Origin: Vanilla planifolia
Lineage: Eukaryota > Streptophyta > Magnoliopsida > Asparagales > Orchidaceae
NCBI GenBank assembly: GCA_023846275.1
Contig: JAIUJO010000083.1
Coordinates: forward strand, 1,389,774 to 1,453,773
Length of the DNA stretch: 64,000 bases
Reading direction: 5' to 3'
A program made the translations under genes and the position numbers. Below, one piece after another: positions 27,395 through 42,825 of the stretch. The notes beneath the pieces were generated by a model. That model was not told where the DNA came from and searched no databases. It was given only the letters and a program-made list of their open reading frames with translations. Every line of letters begins with the position of its first letter. The first letter of the stretch is position 1.

Positions 27395-30300
27395 ACAAGA
27401 GATCAATGACATTGGTTACATCTCCATCAGACCTCTTTCAAAATTTTTATAAACCACAAAACTAAATAAGTATAAAAAAATATTTATTTTGTCTTCAGTT
27501 GTTATATTTTAAGCTTAGATGAAATGGATTGATGTTTTGTAATACAACCAAATCATAGTAATATGAATCTCACATAAGAATGGATTTAAAGATTCATTGC
27601 AATATGACTAAATGAAAAAAAAGTTAAAAAGAAATGACATACATTGTATGAAAAGACTGGAGTGCAATGTGTTAAAAAATTGAGAGTAACATTCTCAATA
27701 AAAAATTTAGATATAAATAATAATGTCTTTGTAAGATGTGCAAAAAAGGTGGAAAACTAGAACTTCAAAAATATAAAAATATATTTATTTAAATAGAGCT
27801 CATTGAGATCAGTCCAATCATATTTTTGATTGTTAACTATAGCTTGAATAACAACTTCTCTTAAAACATGCCAAAGCTTTTGAAACTAAAATATTTAAAA
27901 ATAAAATAACAAATATTTAATTCAATAAAACTTATCAAGACGAACCCAATGGTTCTCATTTTATCACGATTAGTCTTTGTTTGTAGTTATTATTAATCAC
28001 AAATGTAAATAAGAATAAAAATAACTAAATTACTATCTTAATATTAACTAAACATTTATTAAAATAGAAATGAGATGAATTGACGTAACTTACAATAAGC
28101 AAATTAAAACAATATAAAAACCGCATTTAGATTAAGAGTCGAATAGTAACATAACTTAACGAAAGCAAATAATTTTAAGAAATGGCATAATTTATACATA
28201 AATCATGATTTCCAAGGCATTAAAGAGATTGAATATATGATTCTTTTCTATCAAATAAGAAAAGAATAGAAATGACTACTAAAGCTTGTGAAATTAAATA
28301 TTTAAAAAAAAAATAATGAATCTTTAACTGGATAGAACATTTTCAAGAGTCTCTAATGACATTTATTTGGTCTCTATTAGATGTAATTAAGAATTACTAT
28401 GAATTAAAAAATAAAGCCTTAATTGTGGCAAATGTTTTATTTTAGTGATAAGAAAATTTTTATTAAAATAAAAATTAGATAAATGTGAGTAATGTAACAT
28501 ACCATAATCAAAGCAATCTAAGGATTACAATATAAAAGGTTTACATTTACATAGTGGTATAAGAAAATGAAAGAAAAATTTTTTAACAAATCAATTGAAT
28601 TATATAGGAAAAATATATTCTTGGATACTAAGAAGATCGATTATACGATCATCAATCATCAAATGACAATCAACATTCAACATAAATTGTGGATCACAAT
28701 AAGAAAGTATATTATTTTGAAATATTGAGATGATTATTCAAATGGATAAAATCTTTATTGATGGGCATGATAATGTTTGTTTCTTCTTGATTGAACCACA
28801 TTTGTAGTTATGGAAATTTTTCAATTTAAATAAGCCAAAGTAAAGTTAATTGTTATCTCAAAATGAAGAAATTATAAATTAATATTTAATTAAAGAAAAA
28901 CTAAATAAATGGAATGTAAAAAAATAAATAAAAATCAAAAATATATATTTTTCACACGATAAAAGAAATAGTCTCAAACAAATATAGCTAAGTTGCATTG
29001 TACGGTACTAAATAGATTAAGTTCAGATTAGTTAATTGTAAAATTTAGTATAATTCAAAATATCTCAAAAAATGTGCTGAAATTAAAAAAATAAAGTTTT
29101 TAAAGTCTAAAAATAAATATCTAAATAGACAAAGGTTATCGAGGCAAGTCCAACAACATTTGTTTTCTTTTGATTAGGCTTATTTTAGATTACGAGAAAT
29201 TAGTAAAGTAAATAAGCATAAATAAATATAAATTATTAATTTAATACTAAGTTAATAGTTATTTCAATTTAAATATGATAAATTGAAGCAATGTAAGTTA
29301 ACCAAATAAAAGGTTATATATAGATTAATCAAGAAGAGAATTAGACTCATACAATAATACAACAAAATAAAAATACAAAATTTAAAAAATGAGATAAATT
29401 ATTGGGGAAAGTCAAATTTTCTAAGACTAAGGAGATTGAGTGCAACATTCTTGATCATTAAATTTTGTATGAATCAAAATATTTTATAAAGCATGATCAA
29501 GCCATAAAAATAAAATTTGAAAATATACAAAAAATATTTAAATAGATAGAGCTCATTAAACAATGTTTGACAATATTTTTTTAATCTAGTTCACCACACC
29601 TTTAAAGTTATTGTGAAGTGGCAAAGCAAGTATGCATGGATTAAAACCAACTATTATGCTGATTTTTAGTAAATATATCTTAAAACTGAATAGAGGAAAA
29701 TTAATGTAATGTAGAATAACCAAATTAAAATGATGTAACGATACATGACAAGAGAATTAGCATTACATTGTAATATCAAAAATTTGAAAGTGAAATATTT
29801 TCAGGAATGAGATAAGTTGCATTGGTACAATTCGACATACAAATATTGTTAAGGATTACATTATGCGATGAAAAAAAGTATGGATCAAAATGTCTCATAA
29901 AGCTTAACAAAACTCGAGGAAATAGAATATTAAATAATATCTAAATATGTATTTAATTGGGTAAATCACATAAAAATTTGTCAAGAACATTTGTTACTAC
30001 TCAATCAAACCTCATTTAGACTAATTATGCATTATCAAAATAACTAAGCATAAATAATAATATTTTTTTACTTGAATAATAAGTAAATATATAATAAATG
30101 TAAAATAAGATAGCTTGAAGCATTATAACATGACTAAATAAAAATTATGCAATCATCAAATGAGAGAAGAAGTAGTTTTCATAATAGTATAGCCAAATTA
30201 ATCTAAAATATATTAAGGAGGCTAATTTATCAGAATGTCGCTTTCCAAGACACTTAGGAATTCCAATATAACATCATTGTTCATCACATATTGTACAAAT

Positions 30301-33300
30301 AAAAATAACTCAGAACATTCCAAAATATGAAAAAATAAAATGCGTAAAAAGTTGACAAGAATGCTTAATTAGTAGAGATCATCTAGGTGACTGAAACAAA
30401 GTTAGTTTAAATTTGAACAAATCTCATTTGAAATTTTTGTTAATTACCATATTAAATAACCATAAATAAGAATTTTTTTTACTTTGGTATTGAAAAATAT
30501 ATATTAATGCATAAATGAGAAAAAAAAGTAATATATATAGGAAAGTTAAAGTGTGTTAAAGATCATGTTAGATTAAATTTAGAGTTACATAGTAACAAAA
30601 AAAATTAATAATTTACAAGAATGAAATAAATTACATGAGAAACTTGCATTCCAAGATAAAAAAGAAATATTGTGTAACTTGCTTAATATCCAAACATGAT
30701 ATGAATCAATAGGTCATGCAAAGCATACCAAAATCATTGAAAATAAATTGCATAAATAAAACAAAACATGATATTGAATTAGATATAACACACTCGGATG
30801 GGTCTAATTACTTTTGCTTCAACTTGATCATACCTCATTTGAAATTACTATGAATTTCTAAAGTAAAAAATGGAATAGAAAAGTAATAAATTATTATTTT
30901 AACATCAACTAACTAAATATTAAAAAATTAAATTAGTTAAATTGAAGCAATGTGGCATACTTATACAATAATGATGTCGAGGTCACATAATTGAAGATTT
31001 AGAGTTACTTAGTAATGTAACAAAATCAATAGAAATCTTTTGAAGAAATGACATGAATTATATGAGAATGTTGCATTTTACGATACTAAAGAAGATGAGA
31101 GTAACATTCACAATTATCAAATTAGGTATGAATAAAAATATCTCACAAAATATAACTTTGAATTATTATAAATTATTAAAATAAACAAGCCAAAATAATA
31201 ACAATATATTAACTTAATTTTAAAAAATTATGGTTTTTTTGCTTGAGAGAGGAAAATTTTAAAAATGTAATATATCAAAATAAAGGTATTATGAAGTTCA
31301 CAATAGAGGATGTAATTGTAATGTGACAAGTTAAAATGACAATACTTGAAGAAATGAGACAAATTATGTAGAGATTTTATATTACATGACACAAATTGAT
31401 AGAGTATAACATACCAACCCATCAACTAAGATACCAATAAAAAATTATTAGGTAGTTTGCCAAAACCCCAAAAAAGATTGTATTAAAAAATATAAAAATG
31501 AATTTTTAATTAATCAGACATTGTGAAGATGAATCAAAAGACATTTGTCACGCCTGCATCAAACCCCATTAAAAATTACATAAAGTATTATCTTAAATTT
31601 TTTAAAAGATATATTAAAGTGGAAATAAGATTAATTAAACTAATCTAACACAACAAAATTAAAGCAATGCAATTGTCATAAGAGAACAAAATTGGAGTTA
31701 CATGCTAGATAACTAAGTTAAATAAATATTTGAATAAATCAAGCAAATTATAAATGAATGTTTTATTTCAACTTACTGTGGAGATTAGGTCGAACATCAT
31801 CTATAGTCAAATAAGGAACAAACAGTCAAGTCTCATTATAAAACTTTATTAAAATATTTAAAAATTTAAATGTGAAAAGTTGTAGATTGTGCCATCAAGA
31901 TAAGTCAAATAATATTTGTTTCTTCTCATTTAGACCTTTCTTAGAGCTATTATGGATTACAAAAATTAACTAATTGTAAATTATAATAAATTTTTATTAT
32001 AATATCTACAAAAGATATAGTAAAGCTAAAATGAGACAAAGTGTTACTACATAATATAACCAAAAGGAAACAATGTGAGGTCAGAGAAATATATGTAGGT
32101 CAAAATCACAAATTTTAAAAGTGAGATATATTTTATGAGAAAAAATAATTCTATGACACTAAGGACATGAAGTTTGAGATAAATTGTCATAAAATCATGT
32201 ACGAATTAACATGTCTTTAGTGCAAACAAAAATAAAATAAATAAATGTTTAAAAATATTAAAGTGAACATTTATTTAGATGGGGCTTATGGTGATGAGTT
32301 TAGGATTATTGTGAATTAAAATATTTAATAAGTATAAACAATGATAAATAAAATTTTTTAAATATAACAAAGTCAAAATGATGTAAAATCTACATGAGAT
32401 GAGAATTAGAGATTCGTAGTATTTAAACAAACCAAAGCAAAACATTTGAATAAATGAGGTAAATTATGTGGGAAAGGTGCATTATAGGATACTAAGGAGA
32501 TCATGTTGTAACATAATCTGTCATAAAATAAGCTATAAATATAAATTTCACACAAAATTAGAAAAAGTACTAGAAAATAAATCATTAAAAATATCAAAAA
32601 AAAAATTTTAGTTCCATAGTGAAGTTTATTTTGTCTCCATCAAATCTTGGTAAATTTTCTTAAAATTACCAAAATAAATAAGCATAAATAAAAAAATATT
32701 ATTCTTATAATAAGTATATGTATACTATTAAATTAGATAAATTGAAATATGTACCATAACGAAGGCAAAGTGATGTAAAAAGGTGACATAATAAATAATT
32801 TAAAGCTACATAACAATATAACCAAATAAATGAAAATTTTTTAAGAAATGAGCCGTGTTATATAATAAAATTGTATTCTAATACATTGAGGAGATTGACA
32901 ATAATATTTTTAATCATTAAATCAAGCATGAATAAGAAAATCTTATAAAACATAAAAACCCAAGAAAATGAAATCTTTAAAACTATTGAAATAAATATTT
33001 AATTAGATAATGCTTATTGAAATGCATAAAAGAACAATTATTTCTTCTTGATTTGACATCAATTCGAATTACTATGAATTGTAAGGTAACTAATAAAAAA
33101 TAAAAATACGTTATAACTTTAATATCAATTAAATATATATTAATTGGATATTATGATAAATTAAAAAAATAACACTATAAAATGAAATTAACAAATATAA
33201 ATAAATGTGGCAAAAAATAAAAGAAATTAGTATTTTGAGATACAAAGGAGAATAAGTGTAACATCATTGATTATCAAATAATATAAGACACACAAAATAA

Positions 33301-36300
33301 ATATTTTAAATTATAAAAAACAACATTTAATTGAATTGGAGCTCATCGATTTGAATAAAAATATGCCTATTTCATCTTGATTAGACATCGTTCAAATTTA
33401 TTATAAATGACCAAAGTAAATAATCATGAATAATAATATTTTTTTTATTTTAATAATAATTAAATATATATATATATATATATATTAACATTAAAATAAA
33501 AGAATAGATATTTCATTACGTATAGTATAACACAATTAAAGAAAAAATGATGAAAATATTTAAATTAATATGAAAAATTATATTTGAAGATGTTAAATAG
33601 ATTAGGAATGGCATCCTCAAATGTTAAATAAACTACAAAATAGAATGTCATATAAACATGTTATTACACCTTAAAATAATAAAATTTAAAATTATAGAAC
33701 TAAGTATTTAACTTGATAAAACTCATTGCATTGAGTACAACAACATTTCTTCATTCTCAATTGGACCTTATATGCAATTTTTATGAATTACCCATGTAAA
33801 CAATCATAAATTATAATAATTTATTTCTTTAAAAACAAGTGCTTATCTATTAAATCTACAATAAGATAAATTAAGGCAATGTAATTTATCTAATTCAAGC
33901 AGATGTAAATGTCACATAGGAGAAGATATATAGTCTCAAAGTATTAAAAAAAATAAATGTGAAATATTTGAAAAATAAGAAATTTTACATCAAAGTGTTT
34001 TCTAAGATACTAAAAATAAGTAGTGTAATATTTTTTGTCATCAAACTTTACATGAATCAAAACATCTCTTAAAATGTGCCAAATTAACATGAAATATTTT
34101 TTCAATTGTAGAAATAAACGTTTAAATTCATTGGGCTCATAGGGATGATTCCATTAATATTTATTTAGTCTTGATAAGACCTTATTTTGATTTACATTGA
34201 ATTACCAAAGTAAATAAGCATAAATAACAACTAATTACTATTTTGATATTAATAAAATATATATTAATCTTAAATTGACATCAATTGAAGCATTATATTA
34301 TAAACAAATCAAAGTGAAACATTACAAGAAATGACCTAAATTTTATGAGGAAGTTGTGTTATAGTAGTCCTATGGCATCGAGTTTAACATCCTTGACCAA
34401 AAATGTCTGTACTAATAAAACTATCACGTAAACATTATAATAACTCAAGAAAATGAAGTTGTAAAAAAATTTAAATAAATATTTCATATGAAATAGGTCC
34501 TTAAAAAAATTACAATGATAGCTATTTCTCTTCAATTAGACCTCTTCTAGAATTGGAATGAATTACATAAGTAATAAGAATAAATAATAATAAATTTGTT
34601 TTTTTTAAAATGTATAAATATATAATAAAGTTGAAATGAGAAAAAGTAAAGCAATATAACATAGTAAAATCAAAATGATGTAAAGCATCACATGAGAGGA
34701 GAATAAGCTTTCATAGCAATAAAACAAAATCATAGGAAAATATTTCAAGAAATGAGATCCGTTCAATAGGGAAGTTGGACACCAAGATACTTAACAAATT
34801 GAGTGTAATATGCTTGATATTCAAATCAAGCACAAATTTAAATTTCTCTTTTAACCTGACAAAATACAAGAAAATAATATATGTGAAAAATGTAAACATG
34901 GATATGTAATAAGATAATGCTTATCATGATCAAACAAATGATATTTATTATATCTCATTTTGATCTCATTTGGAGTTACAATGAATAGCCAAAGTAAGTA
35001 AGTATTTATAATAATAAATTATTATTTTAAAATTAATTAAGTATTTTGTGAAAATTGAAATAAGATAAATAGAAGCCTGGTATTATAACCAAATCGAGAC
35101 AATATAATGGTCAAAGGAGAGGAGATTTAGAGTTACATAGTAATATAACCTTACTAAAATAAAAAACTTTTAAGAAATGAGATAAATTACATGTGAAAGT
35201 TGTTGCTTTCCTAAATGCCAAAGACAATGAGTGTAACATGCTTAGCTTTTAAATTAGGTACGAATTGAGATGTCTCCTAAACAATTCCAAAATTATAGGA
35301 AATATAGTATTTTTAGAAATAAAAATAAATATTTAAATGAATAGAGTTCGTTGAGTAAAATATAACAATCCTTGTTTTACCATAATCAAACCTTGCTTGT
35401 AAACACAAAAAATTACCAAAGTAAGCATAAAAATAAATAAATTATTATTTCAATATTAAATAAATATTTATTAAATCTTAAATGAGTTAAATTGAAAAGT
35501 TTTAATATAACCATATCAAATCGATATGAAGGCCACACCAAAGACAAATTTAAATAAGAAGTTAAATTATATGACAAAGTTGCATTTTAGAATACTAAAG
35601 AGATCGAGTGTGAGATCCATGATATTTATGTTTGGTGTGAATTAAAAATAGTTATAAAGTGTACTAATATCTAAAACAAAAAGTTAAAAAATATAGAAAT
35701 AAATATTTAATTGGATAGAGCTAGTTAAGATATATCAAGTAACATTTATTTGATCTTGATTGGACCATATTTGGAATCACTTTGAATTATTGAATTAAAC
35801 AAGCATAAATAATGACAAATTATTTCAATATTAAGTAAATTAATATTAAAAAAAATAAGAAAATTTGAAGCAATATAATGTAATGAAATTAAACAAATAT
35901 AAAAGCCGTATGAGAGGAGATTTGGAATTGATAGTAATGTATCCAAATTAAAGAATAAAATTCTAAGAAATTATATAACTTGCATAAGAAAGTTTCATTT
36001 TAAAAGACTAAAGGGATTGTTTATAGCAACATCAATTGTTAAATAAAGTACAAATCAAAACCTCTTATAAAGTGCATTAAAATCTTACAAAATAAAATAT
36101 TTAAGGAAAATATTAAAATAAATTTTTAAGTGATAGAGGTTGTTAAGATAAGTCATGTGATATTTGTTTCATCGACAAAGCACTTGATTTAGAATTAATA
36201 TAAAGTATCAGAGTAAATAAGCATAAATAATAAAGCATTGCTATTTTTAAATAAAATAAATACATATTAAAGCTAAAATGAGATATAATGAAGCAAAGTA

Positions 36301-38510
36301 ATATTACCATGCCAAAGCGATGTGGTGTCACATTATCGAAGAACTAGAGTTACATAGTAACATAACAAAAAATAAAAAATTTGAAGAAATAAGAAAAATT
36401 TCATGGGAAATCTACATTCCAATTGAGTATGACATCCTCAACGTCAAATCATCATTCAATTAAATAATGTCATATAGTTTGCAAAAGATGTAATAAAATA
36501 AAATATTTGAAAAATATGAAAGTGAATGGTCCAAGGACATTCTTATCATATCGATCAAAAGTCATTCAAAATTATTACAAAATTCAAAAGTAGACATGCA
36601 TAAATTATAAATTTTAACAATAAGGAAAAAATATTAATTAAAGCTATAAAAAAATAAATTTAAACAAAGTTGTGTTGCTAAATGAAATAAATGTGAATGT
36701 GACATATGAAAAGATTCTTGGCTATATAGTAATACAACAAAATCAAACATGAATCAAATAAGAGGGATAAACATTCTTAAATAATTTAAGTTTCAAACGA
36801 AGATAATAAGAAGATCAACTATAACATCCTCTATTATCAAATGAGACATGACTTAAAATGCATCTTAAATAAGATAGAGTTTCTCTAGATGATTTCGTGA
36901 CATTAGATTCATTTAAATCTTGTCTTATTTAGATAAATTAACATGAAATAATTTTACCAAATTAAAATAATGTAAAAGTCACATGAGAGGAGATTTTGTT
37001 TCACATTGTAATATAAAAAATTGATGTGAAAAAAAAAGATAAATTATATGCCAAAGTCTTATTTAGTCTAACATCATTTGATCGGCGATTAAGTACAAGG
37101 GAAATGTCTGAAAAAGTATGAAAAACTTTAAAGAATAATGTACTTAAATAATGAATATCTAATTAAATAGAGCTCATCAAAATGACTAAAAAAATCTTTG
37201 CATCCACCTTGTTGAGCCTCAATTAATGTTATTGGACAGTACTAAAGAGAGTATTGATAGGAAAAAACAAACCAAAATATTAATATTAGCTAAATATATA
37301 TATGGACATATTGAAGTTGAAATGAGATAAATTGAATAAATTTTATATAACAAAAAATTGTGATGTAATAGTTACAAGAGAGGACAATTAAAGTTTGATA
37401 GTAACATAATAAAATAAAAAAAAACATTTGAAGAAATAACCTAAATTACAACGGAAAGATACATTACAAGGTATTAAAGAGGTCTAGTGTGGCATCCTCG
37501 ATCATGAAATCTACCAATAGTAAACATGCCACATAAAATGTACTAAACACTTGAAAAAAAATTTAAAATATGGAAATTAAATATTTAATTAAATAAAGAA
37601 CTTTGGGATATGTCCAATAAAATTTTTGTCTCGATCAGACCTCATTATGAATTACAACAAACAACCAAAGACAATAAGCATATTAACTTAGTTTTCAATT
37701 GTTAGTAAATGTATATTAAATCTAAAATGAGATTAATTGGAATAAAATAATAGATAAAAAATCAATGAAAAGTTAAGGACACAAAAGAGATGAATGTGGC
37801 TTTAAAAGTAATATGACGAAATCAAAGTTAAAAGTGCGAAAAAAAGGAATATATTTTCATGGAAAATTATAATCTAATGGAACAAAAAGATCAATAGTAA
37901 CACCCTTGATTATCAAATTAGGTATGATACAAAATGTCTCATAAAGAATGCAAATCTCCTCGATGAGACTAGCCACATGACATTTGAGTTATCTCAATCA
38001 AGCCACTTTGGGAATTTCAACAAAATACAAAAGAAATAAAGCATAAATAAAAATAAATTATTATTTCAATATTAGATAAATATATTGTAAATCTCAAATG
38101 GGACAATATTTGGTGTAAAATGTAAAATGTCTAAAACCAAGTAATGAAAAAGCCAAATAAGAGGAGTTTTTGGGTTACGACCAAATCATTGTAAAACAGT
38201 TAAAAAATGATGGAAACTGTAAGCAACATTATTTTCGAAGACACTAAGGAGATCTAGTGTAAGATTGTCAATTGTGAAGTCAAATATGAATCAAAGTCTC
38301 TTATAAAATAAGAAATGCTATAGAAAGAAAAATATTAGAAAAATTAAAAAATATAATTTAATTTGATGATGCCCACCTAGAAAGGTGTAAGGATTTTTGT
38401 TTTACATTGGTTTGACAATATTTGGAATGACGACGAATTACTATATAAAAAAAATGTAAATCAATATCTAAGGACATTTTTTTGTATTAGTCAAACTCAA
38501 TTGGAATTAC
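27395..38510 (+). repeat. 400-bp repeat array, block 2 (forward, about 27 units)
   Basis: A tandem series of diverged units. The island GAGATAAATTGAAGCAATGT recurs in varied form near 28,073, 28,468, 28,903, 29,277, 29,697, 30,107, 30,510, 30,928, 31,627, 32,033, 32,735, 33,152, 33,852, 34,272, 34,638, 35,055, 35,484, 35,859, 36,280, 37,325 and 37,728. Typical spacing is 370-435 bp, with a few short (about 320-350) or blurred units. Each unit then carries, in order, a GAGAGGAGATTTAGAGTTAC theme, a TTGCATTCCAAGATACTAA theme, a GAGATCGAGTGTAACATCC theme, a GGATAGAGCTCATCGAGATG theme, and CCTCATTTGGAATTACTATG followed by AATAAGCATAAATAAT. All small frames inside are chance. I do not recognise the family. 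It could be an old satellite or a tandemly amplified part of a transposon. Confidence 0.85.
33464..33488. repeat. (TA)n expansion inside one array unit
   Basis: A run of about 11 TA pairs sits where most units have only a short TATATATT between the AATATTAAG and AAAATGAGAT themes. This points to local slippage in one unit. Confidence 0.85.
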
Positions 38511-41500
38511 AATTTATCTCTTTCTTGAACACTTATGCTTTTATTTGGTAATATTGTTATGTTACTCTAGATCTCGTTCCACATGCCATTTACATTGCAT
38601 TGATTTGTTACATCACCTTGCTTCAATTTTTCTTATTTGAACAAGAATATCAATTTTTTAAATATAAACATAATAATTTATTATTATTATATATGTTTAA
38701 TTAAATTTTGTAATTTATGGCAATTCCAAATTAAGTTTGATCAAGATGAAATAAATGTTGTTGGACTTATCTCGATGAGTTCTATCCATTTGAATATTTG
38801 TGTTCATAATTCTAAATATTTTATTTTACAATGTTTTGGCTTGCTTAATTATACTTTTTGAGTCATGGTTAACTTGACCAATAAGGACGTTTCAGTCGAT
38901 CTTTTTAGTATTTTGAAACACAACATTCTAGTATAATTTAACTCAATTATTTAAATTTCTTACTTAGTTTTATATTACTTTGAGGGAAAGAATCTCCTTC
39001 TGTAGACTTTTATATCGCATTTAGTTTGTTACATTTGTAATCTTCAATTTATCTCATTCCAGCTTTAAAATACAATATTTGAAAACTGAAACAATATTTT
39101 CCAATTATTTATGTTTGATTGCTTTTGTAATTCATAATAATTTAAAAGATCTAATTAGGCAATCAATATTTTTGGATTCATCTCAATTAGCTCTATCAAA
39201 TAAAAAGTCAACTATTAAGTTTTAAGTATAGAAGTTTTTATGAATTTAACATGCTTTACAAAATAATTTTTTTGTACCTAATTTGATGATCGGGCATGTC
39301 ACAGACAAAATCATTAATACCTTGGAATGCAACTTTCCCATATAATTGAACTCTTTTTTAAATATTTTTTAAATTTGGGTATTTTACTTTGTCACACTAA
39401 ATGCCTCATTTTATGATAATTATATCACTATGAATTACTTACATTATATTATTTTAATTTATCTTATCCTAGCTTCAATATATATCAAATTATTAATAAA
39501 ATAATAAGTTATGATTATTTTTTCGTATTTACTTTTGTTATTTACAATAACTCCAAATAAGGTTTGGTGAAGCTGAAACATATAATAAGTAATTCTAGTC
39601 TTTTGACATGCTTTAGGTGATATTTCAACTAGTGCCTTGGAATGCAACTTTCATATATAATTTATCACTATTATTCAAATCTTTTGCTTTCATTTCATAT
39701 ACTATTATGAAAAATGTAGTTCTACTTTTCTGTACAATTTACATCACTTTGATTAGCTTATATCACACTTTTATAAATTATCTTATTTCATTGTATATAT
39801 ATATATATATCTTGAATATTATTGTAATAACTTAATGTTATTTATGTTTACTCACCTTTGTCAATTGTAGTAATTTGAAACATGGTTTAATGGAGTTGAA
39901 ACAAATTTCATTGCACTCACTTTGTATAGCTCTAACCAATATTGTATTTGTTTTTATTTTTCTTAATATATTTCTTTTATAATTCTAACATTTTTGACAA
40001 GGCATTTTGTTTAATATATTATTTTAAATTCAAGGATTTCACACATGATCTCCAAAGCATCTTTGAATGCATCTTCCTAAAAAATATTCTCTTTTTTTTA
40101 ACAATTTTTCATCTTTAATAAGTCATATTATTATATAAATGAAAACCTCTACTCAACTAACTTTTACATTATACTAACTTGGTTATGTTTGTTCACTTAA
40201 ATTAATATATTTTTAGCTTTAACAAAAACTTTCTTATTATTAAAATAATAAAATACTTTTTAGCTTTTGTTTTTTTACTTAACTATTTCACTTTATTTTG
40301 ATTAAGGTCTAACTGAGAGAAAGCAAATATCATTGAACTTATCCTGATAAACACTATTTAATTTATTATTTTTTAATATTTTTAAACATTTAATTTCTTA
40401 GGTAATGATGTGTTTCATAAGGATTTTTTTTGTGCCTTACTTGGTGCTTCAGGATGTTGTATATGTTGTACTTAGTACCTTGGAATGCATGTTTCCCTCA
40501 AAGTTAACACATAATCACTATTCAACTTTAAATTTCATGTTTGTGACCCCTAATTTCTTCAATTTTGTGATATTACATTACTTTAGTTTATCTCAATTTA
40601 GATTTATTGTAAATCTACTTATTATTAAAGCATTAGTTTTTAATTATTTTTTCTTATTTTCTTTAGGAATTGACATTATTTCCTAACGAGGTCTAATGGA
40701 TATGTAAGAAACATCCTTAGAAACATCTCAGTGAGCACAACCTAATTAATTATTCTTATGTTTTGAAATATTTTATTATTTTGGGATTTTGACAAGCTCT
40801 ATGTGATGTTTGGATATGTGCCCCTTTTTACCATCGATGATGTCAAAACCGAATCTCCATAATATCCTGGAATGCATTCCCATGTAATTGATATAATTTC
40901 TTCAAATTTTTACCTTTGATTTGGTTATATTACTATGTAACATTAAATTTAATTTCATGTGAAATTTAGATTACATTACTTTCATTATGTTTTAATTTTT
41001 CAATTTATATTATTTCAACTTTAATACATATTTACTTCATATGAAGTTCACAATTTATTATTATTTATTGTCATTTTTTTAGTAATTCACATTAATTCAG
41101 AAATAAGTCGAATGTAAGTGAAGCCAATGTCCTTGGACACATATAGATGACATATATACAACTAAATGTTTATTTTATCTTTTAAGTGCTTTATTTCTTA
41201 GAGTTTTTGCATGATTTGCTAAACTGGTTGACTAAACTATTTGAGTAGTACCTAATTTTATGATTGAGGATATTATACTTTAATTTTATAATTGCCTAAA
41301 GTGCGACATTCATATATTATTTTCCATATTTCCTTAAATGTTTTATGTTAATTGGTTTGTATTATATTATAACTCTAAATCATGTCTTGTGTGATCTTTA
41401 TATTACATAAATTTTGTTATGTTATATTGCTTTAATTTATTTCATTTCAAAATTAATAAATATTTATGTTACATTGGAATATTAATTTATTATTATTTAT

Positions 41501-42825
41501 TTTTAATTTTTTTGCTAAAACATTGATTTTCCAAAGACGGTTTGATCAAGATAAGACAAACCCATCTTGATGAACACTACCTAATTCAATATGAATTATA
41601 TATTTCTAGATATCTTATTTTCTATGGTTTTTGCATTCTTTATGAAACATTTCAAATTGTACAAAATTTAATGGTGGATGTTATGTTCAATCTTTGTAGT
41701 ATCTTAGAAAGAAAAGATCATGTAAATTAAGTCTCATTTCATAAAGTTTTTCTCTTCGATTTATTTATATTACTATGTAACTTTAGATATCCTCTCATGT
41801 CACCCATCCATAAAGTTGATTTGGTTGTATTTTATTGCAATAATTTTCCATATTTCAACTTTAATATATAAGTTATTAATAGTTAAATAATATTCTATAA
41901 TTATTTATTGTAATTTTCTTAATAAATTTCTTGAATTCCTAATGAGAACTTATGGAGTTGAAATAAATATTATAGGACTTGCCTGGAAGGGCTATTTAAT
42001 TGAATATTTATTTTAATATTTTCAAATATCTTAATTTCGAGACTTTTAAAACATATTATAAGACAATTAAGTTCATGCCTATTTTATGATTATGTGTTTT
42101 ATAAATGATCTCCATTCTGTCATTGAATAAAATGTTCTTATAAAATATGTCTCATTTTTTGAAATTTCTCATTTTTATTTTGTTTTATTACAATGTTACC
42201 CTAATTCTGAAATCTTGTGACCGTTACATCGTATTTATTTTGTTATGTTATATTGGTTCAATTTATCTTCTTTTAAGTTTATTAAATATTAACTTAATAT
42301 TAAAATTACAATTTTTTTTACTTATGGTCAAAGTGTTTTGGCATGTTCTATGTTATATTTTTATTGGTCCCTAATTTGATGATAAAGGATGTCACATACA
42401 TTCTCTTTATTACCTTGAGATATTATTTTCACAAATAATTTAACTCATTTATTGAAAAGTTTTTTTTATTTGGTTATATTAAAATGCAACCCTATTTCTA
42501 CCTTTCAGGTGACATTTCCAACAAATTTTATTTGGTTTACTATATTAGTTTAATTTATCAAAATTTAGAAATAAAATATTTTTAGAAAACAACAAAATAA
42601 GACTTTTCTTTAATTTTTTACTTGCTTTTATAATTCACTATAATTCCAAAATAGATTCAATAATAATGAAGGAAATGCCATTGTATTCATTTGTATTAAC
42701 TCTACCTAATTGAAAAAGGTTTTTTTTGGTATTTTTAGATAGTTTTATATTTAAGTATGTTTATTCATTAACGACACATTTTAATGAGTTTTTTATTGGT
42801 GTTTTTGTGTTTGATATGACAAAAT
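38511..42825 (-). repeat. 400-bp repeat array, block 3 (reversed, about 10 units)
   Basis: The same islands now appear as reverse complements. The CATCTCGATGAGCTCTATCC-like phrase recurs near 38,770, 39,180, 39,925, 40,343, 40,728, 41,140, 41,563, 41,982 and 42,690, mostly about 390-425 bp apart. Each is preceded by CATAGTAATTCC-type phrases and followed, about 150 bp on, by GATGTTACACTCG-, TCTTGGAATGCAA- and TCTCATTTCTTCAAA-type phrases. The orientation switch from block 2 lies near 38,511. One unit has a (TA)n expansion near 39,796-39,810, at the same unit phase as the one at 33,464. Confidence 0.85.
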
